Shown: positions 41,546-42,842 of the stretch, piece after piece
How positions within the stretch are numbered: position 1 is the first letter of the stretch
Layout: each line of letters starts with the position of its first letter
NCBI GenBank assembly: GCA_934394545.1
Contig: CAKRRG010000019.1
Span: 1-42,842, forward strand
DNA from: an uncultured Blautia sp.
GTDB taxonomy: Bacteria; Bacillota; Clostridia; Lachnospirales; Lachnospiraceae
Reading direction: 5' to 3'
DNA length: 42,842 nucleotides
Program-made: the position numbers and the translations under genes
Notes under the pieces: model-generated
The model's database searches: none
What the model was told of the DNA's origin: nothing
What the model saw: the letters and a program-made list of their open reading frames with translations, nothing else

Positions 41546-42842
41546 TCAGCTATCTCTCCGTATCTTTTTCTTAATGAAACGCAGGGGTTCCTTTATTTTC
41601 CCCTTTCCATCCAGGCAGTTCCAACAATTTTTTAAATATGTAATATCTTTTTTTAACATCTCTATGCTGCTGTTTTTTCGAAATTTATTTTCTTTATTCT
41701 GCAAGGTTACCTGAAGCAACTTGGGACAGGTTTTCTGGATAATTTTTACTTCATGCTTCTTGCCATCCAGTAATTCAGGGGAAATCTGGCTTAACAATCC
41801 CAAAATACAGTCGCAATTGCAAAGCTGCAGAGAATCCATTTTAGAGAGTAACGTAAGAGACTGCTCAACACTGGAAAGCCAACAACCGACTCGTTGCTCA
41901 CGATAAAAACGTACCGGCCATTTCAGTTTCTGTGGGTTCTCCTGTACATAAGAAAAGTAATGCTCTAAAGATGTCTGCATATCTCTTCGCCAACGTATAT
42001 TGACATATTTTTTCTTATATTTACCAACATTAAACCCTGCATGATCAACCCAATTGTAGGTTGTATAATAGGCACTTTCCCAAACTCCGGCACGCAAAAT
42101 TGCAATGTTTTCTTCGCTATGAGGATACTGATCATATGCAAAAAAGTTTCGGTCTTCATCCATTGCCATTCCACTACAATGCCTGTCATAAGCCTGCAGG
42201 CTCTTTCTGTTTCTTTTGCCTTCTCTTCTTACATATTGGTACTCTCTGCCGGTCAATTCAACCAGTTTCAACGGCGCTTCCTGATCCAGGCTGGAAATAC
42301 TCGCATGCTCCATTGTGAAAGCTGAATACTGGATTTTGCTGTGTTCCAAAAGAGCCATCATAGTTCTGGAATCATAGCCTCCTGTTAATGGAAGCATGAT
42401 TTTTCCAGGATAGGTGCGTTCCAGATTATGGAGAATCGTTTCAAAGCACTGAATGATTGCATCAATCCGCTGTTCATCATTCTGCAGTTGAAAATGTCCG
42501 GATGTCAGACTGCGTTTCCCGCATTTTCTCTGAATAAAATCGTATGTCTGAGAAGGCAAAAGTCTTCTGGTATCTGCATATACCGTGTCCATTCCCGGAT
42601 AATAATCCAAACCAAATCCATGACTTAAACGAGGATTTTTGTATCGTCTGCCAAGAGCATTATCCAGACACCCAAGACTGCTGGATACAATGCCAGTCTC
42701 TGTATAAAAGCAGCCTAACAGTCCACATGCATCCATGTAAATCTGCTGTCCATATATGAGCAGCCATCTGCCAGACCATGTATCCAGCAGCTCTTCCAGA
42801 TTCTGTTTTTCGGAAAGATTTCTCACTTCTTCTACAGGATCT
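41546..42842 (-). CDS. Asparagine-synthase-like amidotransferase, 5' end beyond window
   Basis: At least 431 residues are visible and the frame stays open to the right edge. An internal Met at 42826 is not a credible start because typical N-terminal glutaminase-like sequence (LGCFYTETGIVSSSLGCLD, YYPGMDTVYADTRRLLPSQ) runs through it. The synthetase domain carries the PP-loop LPLTGGYDSRTM, which binds ATP. Such proteins occur in asparagine synthesis, antibiotic and lasso-peptide pathways, and in surface-polysaccharide loci. The tight link to a DUF2142 gene suggests an envelope role. The C-terminal region is basic. Specific reaction unknown. Confidence 0.75.
   Translation of the reverse strand, partial: DPVEEVRNLSEKQNLEELLDTWSGRWLLIYGQQIYMDACGLLGCFYTETGIVSSSLGCLDNALGRRYKNPRLSHGFGLDYYPGMDTVYADTRRLLPSQTYDFIQRKCGKRSLTSGHFQLQNDEQRIDAIIQCFETILHNLERTYPGKIMLPLTGGYDSRTMMALLEHSKIQYSAFTMEHASISSLDQEAPLKLVELTGREYQYVRREGKRNRKSLQAYDRHCSGMAMDEDRNFFAYDQYPHSEENIAILRAGVWESAYYTTYNWVDHAGFNVGKYKKKYVNIRWRRDMQTSLEHYFSYVQENPQKLKWPVRFYREQRVGCWLSSVEQSLTLLSKMDSLQLCNCDCILGLLSQISPELLDGKKHEVKIIQKTCPKLLQVTLQNKENKFRKNSSIEMLKKDITYLKNCWNCLDGKGKIKEPLRFIKKKIRRDS

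Noticed and set aside
1..42842. CRISPR array, tRNA or rRNA genes
   Set aside because: No regularly spaced direct repeats, no cloverleaf with a T-loop consensus and no rRNA-like sequence were seen on either strand. A tRNA scan could still find one missed by eye.

Overview
The window looks like chromosome from a low-GC Gram-positive anaerobe of the class Clostridia, most likely Lachnospiraceae (Blautia/Ruminococcus-like). The reasons are strong AGGAGG-type ribosome sites, several TTG starts, a streptococcal/clostridial-type fab cluster using FabK and a MarR-type FabT, a fused AccD-AccA, a tetrahydrofolate riboswitch before folT, and an endonuclease Q-type PHP protein. This assignment is inference from gene content; no rRNA or tRNA gene was seen.

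Region 1 (1-6110) is accessory and scarred. An IS91-family element carrying a tyrosine recombinase and a Y2 HUH transposase separates the start of a Nudix gene from a decayed deoxyribosyltransferase-like gene. That remnant abuts a 5'-truncated, frameshifted DUF2971 remnant. Then come a small gene of unknown function and a SIR2-like protein (candidate defence pair), an XRE repressor remnant, an excisionase-like HTH protein, a 53-residue Asn-rich protein and a nucleotidyltransferase-fold protein lacking its catalytic motifs. The island ends inside a tadA gene, which leaves a beheaded Tad pilus locus (tadV, tadZ, tadA') in region 2.

Region 2 (6110-25660) is mostly housekeeping: SGNH hydrolase, GNAT acetyltransferase, riboswitch-controlled folT, a lipoprotein with four similar domains coupled to a small gene, and an operon of a small membrane protein, WYL regulator, birA, alaX-type editing protein and amidohydrolase. 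It continues with a three-gene lrgAB-like operon, a metallophosphodiesterase, an HD/metalloprotease/EndoQ operon, an AraC regulator, glycogen phosphorylase and endonuclease III.

Region 3 (25650-37500, minus strand) is a type II fatty-acid synthesis operon in the order fabH-acpP-fabK-fabD-fabG-fabF-accB-fabZ-accC-accDA-fabT, followed by a binding protein and permease with no ATPase gene. A consensus promoter precedes fabH, and a FabT-like palindrome overlaps its -10. BirA from region 2 would biotinylate AccB. A 31-bp hairpin repeat occurs twice inside the operon, each time just after a stop codon.

Region 4 (37500-42842) encodes surface or envelope functions: a secreted transglutaminase-like protein with a Thr-Pro repeat linker and Ig-like C-terminal domains, a large DUF2142-type membrane protein, and an asparagine-synthase-like protein that runs off the right edge.
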